DNA from: Natrinema hispanicum
Lineage (GTDB): Archaea > Halobacteriota > Halobacteria > Halobacteriales > Natrialbaceae
Reading direction: 5' to 3'
Assembly (NCBI RefSeq): GCF_900111485.1
Contig: NZ_FOIC01000011.1
Coordinates: 1-64,000, forward strand
DNA length: 64,000 nt
In this document: piece by piece, positions 62,213 through 64,000 of the stretch
Layout: each line of letters starts with the position of its first letter
How positions within the stretch are numbered: the first letter of the stretch is position 1
Position numbers and translations under genes: made by a program
Notes under the pieces: generated by a model
Seen by the model: the letters and a program-made list of their open reading frames with translations, nothing else
What the model was told of the DNA's origin: nothing
The model's database searches: none

Positions 62213-62289
62213 ACTGCACCCGTCTCTAACGGACCGTAGACGCCATCACACCGCAAGTTTACTTTGACATATCATGAAGCGAGTAATTC

Positions 62290-62334
62290 ATCCCCGGACG
62301 GGGATCGTCGTCGGAGTGGTCGGTCACCACTCCG
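62290..62334 (-). terminator. Twin hairpins after argH
   Basis: Two inverted repeats lie between argH and the argW promoter: CGGAGTGGT-5 nt-ACCACTCCG (62312-62334, 9-bp perfect stem) and ATCCCC-4 nt-GGGGAT (62290-62305). Read from argH they come 26 nt after its stop codon, so they may mark the 3' end of the argGH message. No long T-run follows directly, so protein binding is an alternative. Confidence 0.4.
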
Positions 62335-62359
62335 AGTCCTCGGCTGTCGACCCCTGCCC

Positions 62360-63910
62360 TCAGACATAGCCGTTCACCTCCGACCGGAGCGTCTCGTGGG
62401 CCGTCTCGAGGGCTGCAGTCAACTCGGCATGTGCGTCGTCGTCAGTTGCAAGCGCCTCGCGAGCCGTCTCGAGCTGGGCGTCGACCGCCTCGGGAGCGGG
62501 GCCGCCCTGTGAGTCGCGGCTTGCGACGCTTTCGGCCGGGTCGAGTGCATCCTCGACGGCATCGGGATCGACGTGGGCCTCGAGCGACTCGCCGAGAACC
62601 TCTTGGGATGCAGCCTCGAGTGCGTCGTAGTCCGCACCGGTTTCCGCGGCGATCGCGACCAGTTCGTGTGCCGTCCGGAACGGCAACCCGTTCGCAGCCA
62701 GCAGGTCTGCGACGCCGGTCGCCGTCGAGAAGCCCTCGCCGGCTTCCGCGGCGAGCGTCTCCTCGTTCCAGTCGGCCGTTGCGACCGCACCTGCAGCGAC
62801 TTCGCTTGCCTCCGTTACGGCGTCGACGGTCTCCCAGGCGTGGGTTGTCGCCCGCTGGAGGTCGCGGTTGTACGCACGTGGCAGGCCCTTGAGCGTCGTC
62901 GTCAGCCCCTGGACGCTGCCGGCCGCATCGCCTGCAACCGCGCGGACGAGTTCCAGCGTGTCCGGGTTCTTCTTCTGGGGCATGATCGACGACGTCGAGG
63001 AGTAGTCGTCCGACAACTCGACGAAGCCGCGGTTCGCGAAGATGATCACGTCCTCTGCGAGTCCCGACAGCGTCGTCGCGTGCGTCGACAGCGCCTGAAC
63101 CGTCTCGAGCAGGAAATCCCGGCTCGAGGAGGCGTCCATCGAATTTTCGACGACGCCGTCGAAGCCAAGCAGATCGGCAGTACGCTCGCGGTCGATGTCG
63201 AACGTCGTGCCCGCGAATGCCGCGCCACCCAGTGGCGACTCGTTGATCCGTTCGTAGGCAGCACACAGGCGTTCGGTGTCGCGGCGAACGGCCCCCTCGT
63301 AGGCCAGCGCCCAGTGAGCCACCGTGGTGGGTTGGGCAGGCTGGAGATGCGTGTAGCCGGGCATGATCGTCTCCCGGTGTTCGTCGGCCACGTCGACGAG
63401 CGACTCGCGCAGCGCGAGCGTCGTCTCGATCGCCTCGAGAACGTCCTCGCGTAAGCGATAGCGGATGCAGGCCGCGACCTCGTCGTTGCGCGAGCGTGCG
63501 GTGTGCATCTTCCCGCCGTCCGCGCCGATGCGTTCGATGACGGCCGTCTCGATGGCTTCGTGGACGTCCTCGCCGTCGGGCAGCGAGTCGTGGCCGTCGA
63601 CTTCGATCGCGTCGAGGGCGGTCAGAATCTCGCCGGCGACGTCGTCGGCAATGATCCCTTGCTCGGCGAGCATGACCGTGTGCGCGCGGTCGACCGCGAG
63701 ATCAGCCTCGAAAATGCGTTCGTCTGCTGCGAGCGAGGAGAGGAAGCTCCGGGCGGGGCCGCCACTGAAGCGGTCCCGACGGACGACCCCCTCGTCGTCG
63801 GTGCCCCCATCAGTGATGACGGGACAGGACTCGCCACCAGCGGCTCGGCGATCCGACGAGGACTGCGGTCCAGTGAACCACTCGTCGCCGTGAGCGCTCT
63901 CCTCGGTCAT
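62360..63910 (-). CDS. argH: Argininosuccinate lyase
   Basis: A 516-residue fumarase-superfamily enzyme that splits argininosuccinate to arginine and fumarate. The signature SSIMPQKKNPDTLELVR lies near residue 305, HTARSRNDEVAACIR near 135 and TVAHWALAYEG near 195. The first 40 residues (rich in S, D, G) are an extension relative to bacterial forms but usual for haloarchaea. It follows argG by 2 nt. Confidence 0.96.
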   Translation of the reverse strand: MTEESAHGDEWFTGPQSSSDRRAAGGESCPVITDGGTDDEGVVRRDRFSGGPARSFLSSLAADERIFEADLAVDRAHTVMLAEQGIIADDVAGEILTALDAIEVDGHDSLPDGEDVHEAIETAVIERIGADGGKMHTARSRNDEVAACIRYRLREDVLEAIETTLALRESLVDVADEHRETIMPGYTHLQPAQPTTVAHWALAYEGAVRRDTERLCAAYERINESPLGGAAFAGTTFDIDRERTADLLGFDGVVENSMDASSSRDFLLETVQALSTHATTLSGLAEDVIIFANRGFVELSDDYSSTSSIMPQKKNPDTLELVRAVAGDAAGSVQGLTTTLKGLPRAYNRDLQRATTHAWETVDAVTEASEVAAGAVATADWNEETLAAEAGEGFSTATGVADLLAANGLPFRTAHELVAIAAETGADYDALEAASQEVLGESLEAHVDPDAVEDALDPAESVASRDSQGGPAPEAVDAQLETAREALATDDDAHAELTAALETAHETLRSEVNGYV

Positions 63911-63912
63911 GG

Positions 63913-64000
63913 TTACTCGTCGTCCTCGTCGTCGGCGTTCGCAGCGATCGCCTCGTTTGCGAGACGACGCTGGAAGCCGTGATACTTCGCGACGCCGGTG
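63913..64000 (-). CDS. argG: Argininosuccinate synthase, C-terminal end (partial)
   Basis: Only the last 29 codons are in the window, reading TGVAKYHGFQRRLANEAIAA and then an acidic tail to TAA. The KYHGFQRRLAN stretch is the typical argininosuccinate synthase C-terminus, and the position directly upstream of argH supports it. The remainder lies beyond the window edge. Confidence 0.9.
   Translation of the reverse strand, partial: TGVAKYHGFQRRLANEAIAANADDEDDE

Noticed and set aside
1-64000. CRISPR array or transposase
   Set aside because: No regular spacing of identical repeats and no transposase-like frame was seen; the repeats found are dispersed, not arrayed.

Overview
The window is chromosomal DNA from a halophilic archaeon (class Halobacteria), most likely near Natrinema, Haloterrigena or Natrialba, although genus cannot be fixed from this stretch. 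The evidence is high GC with a strong third-position bias, very acidic proteins (many D/E, few K), short or absent leaders with TATA-like boxes about 25-35 nt before start codons, archaeal split RNA polymerase genes (rpoH, B'', B', A', A''), a diphthamide-type EF-2, an MCM helicase, a TFB, and the LysW-carrier route for arginine synthesis. Almost every gene is an ordinary core gene. Many long ORFs exist on the opposite strand of real genes; they are codon-bias shadows.

Layout. 0.15-12.3 kb: a small membrane protein, an aldehyde:ferredoxin oxidoreductase family enzyme, an NhaP-type antiporter with RCK domains, a long-chain acyl-CoA ligase behind a palindromic operator-like site, an MBL-fold hydrolase, a CDF metal exporter, a crcB pair (fluoride export), a split MgtE pair and a PhoU/TrkA-C protein. 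12.4-27.8 kb: serS, then the information-processing cluster read leftwards, rpoH-rpoB''-rpoB'-rpoA'-rpoA''-nusA-like, rpsL-rpsG and EF-2. This cluster is broken by two genes on the other strand: a DUF5781 HEXXH protein and an orphan contractile-tail type (DUF4255/Pvc16-like) gene. 28-29 kb: two tRNA-Asp genes plus a third 3' fragment.

28.9-46.7 kb: pcm, a zinc-finger protein, an M29-like peptidase, type II GAPDH, an Hsp20, a RimK-like ATP-grasp enzyme, ribosomal L10e, a small winged-helix protein, an M50/CBS protease, an ABC transporter whose permease appears to have been replaced (fossil ends of the old permease flank the present one), beta-carbonic anhydrase, a cold-shock protein, a cupin, and a divergent pair of a chemotaxis transducer and a Ski2-like helicase. 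46.9-55.8 kb: a BofA-like protein, tRNA-Pro, mcm with a 472-residue intein, tfb, threonine synthase and small regulators. 55.9-64 kb: the arginine cluster argG-argH and argW-argX-argC-argB-argD-argE-argF, including the 54-residue carrier protein.

Beyond the genes, two dispersed intergenic elements stand out. One (about 80-100 bp, ends TGAGACGG / CCGTCTCA, core GGTGGGACCGCGA) occurs five clear and two weaker times and supplies the TGA stop codon of neighbouring genes. The other (TTTTGGTCCAGATTTT, then 20-60 nt, then AAAAGGTGG) occurs four times, three of them directly 3' of a gene. The argF 3' end has a diverged fossil copy beyond one of these elements. I see no CRISPR array, rRNA operon, insertion sequence or transposase gene.
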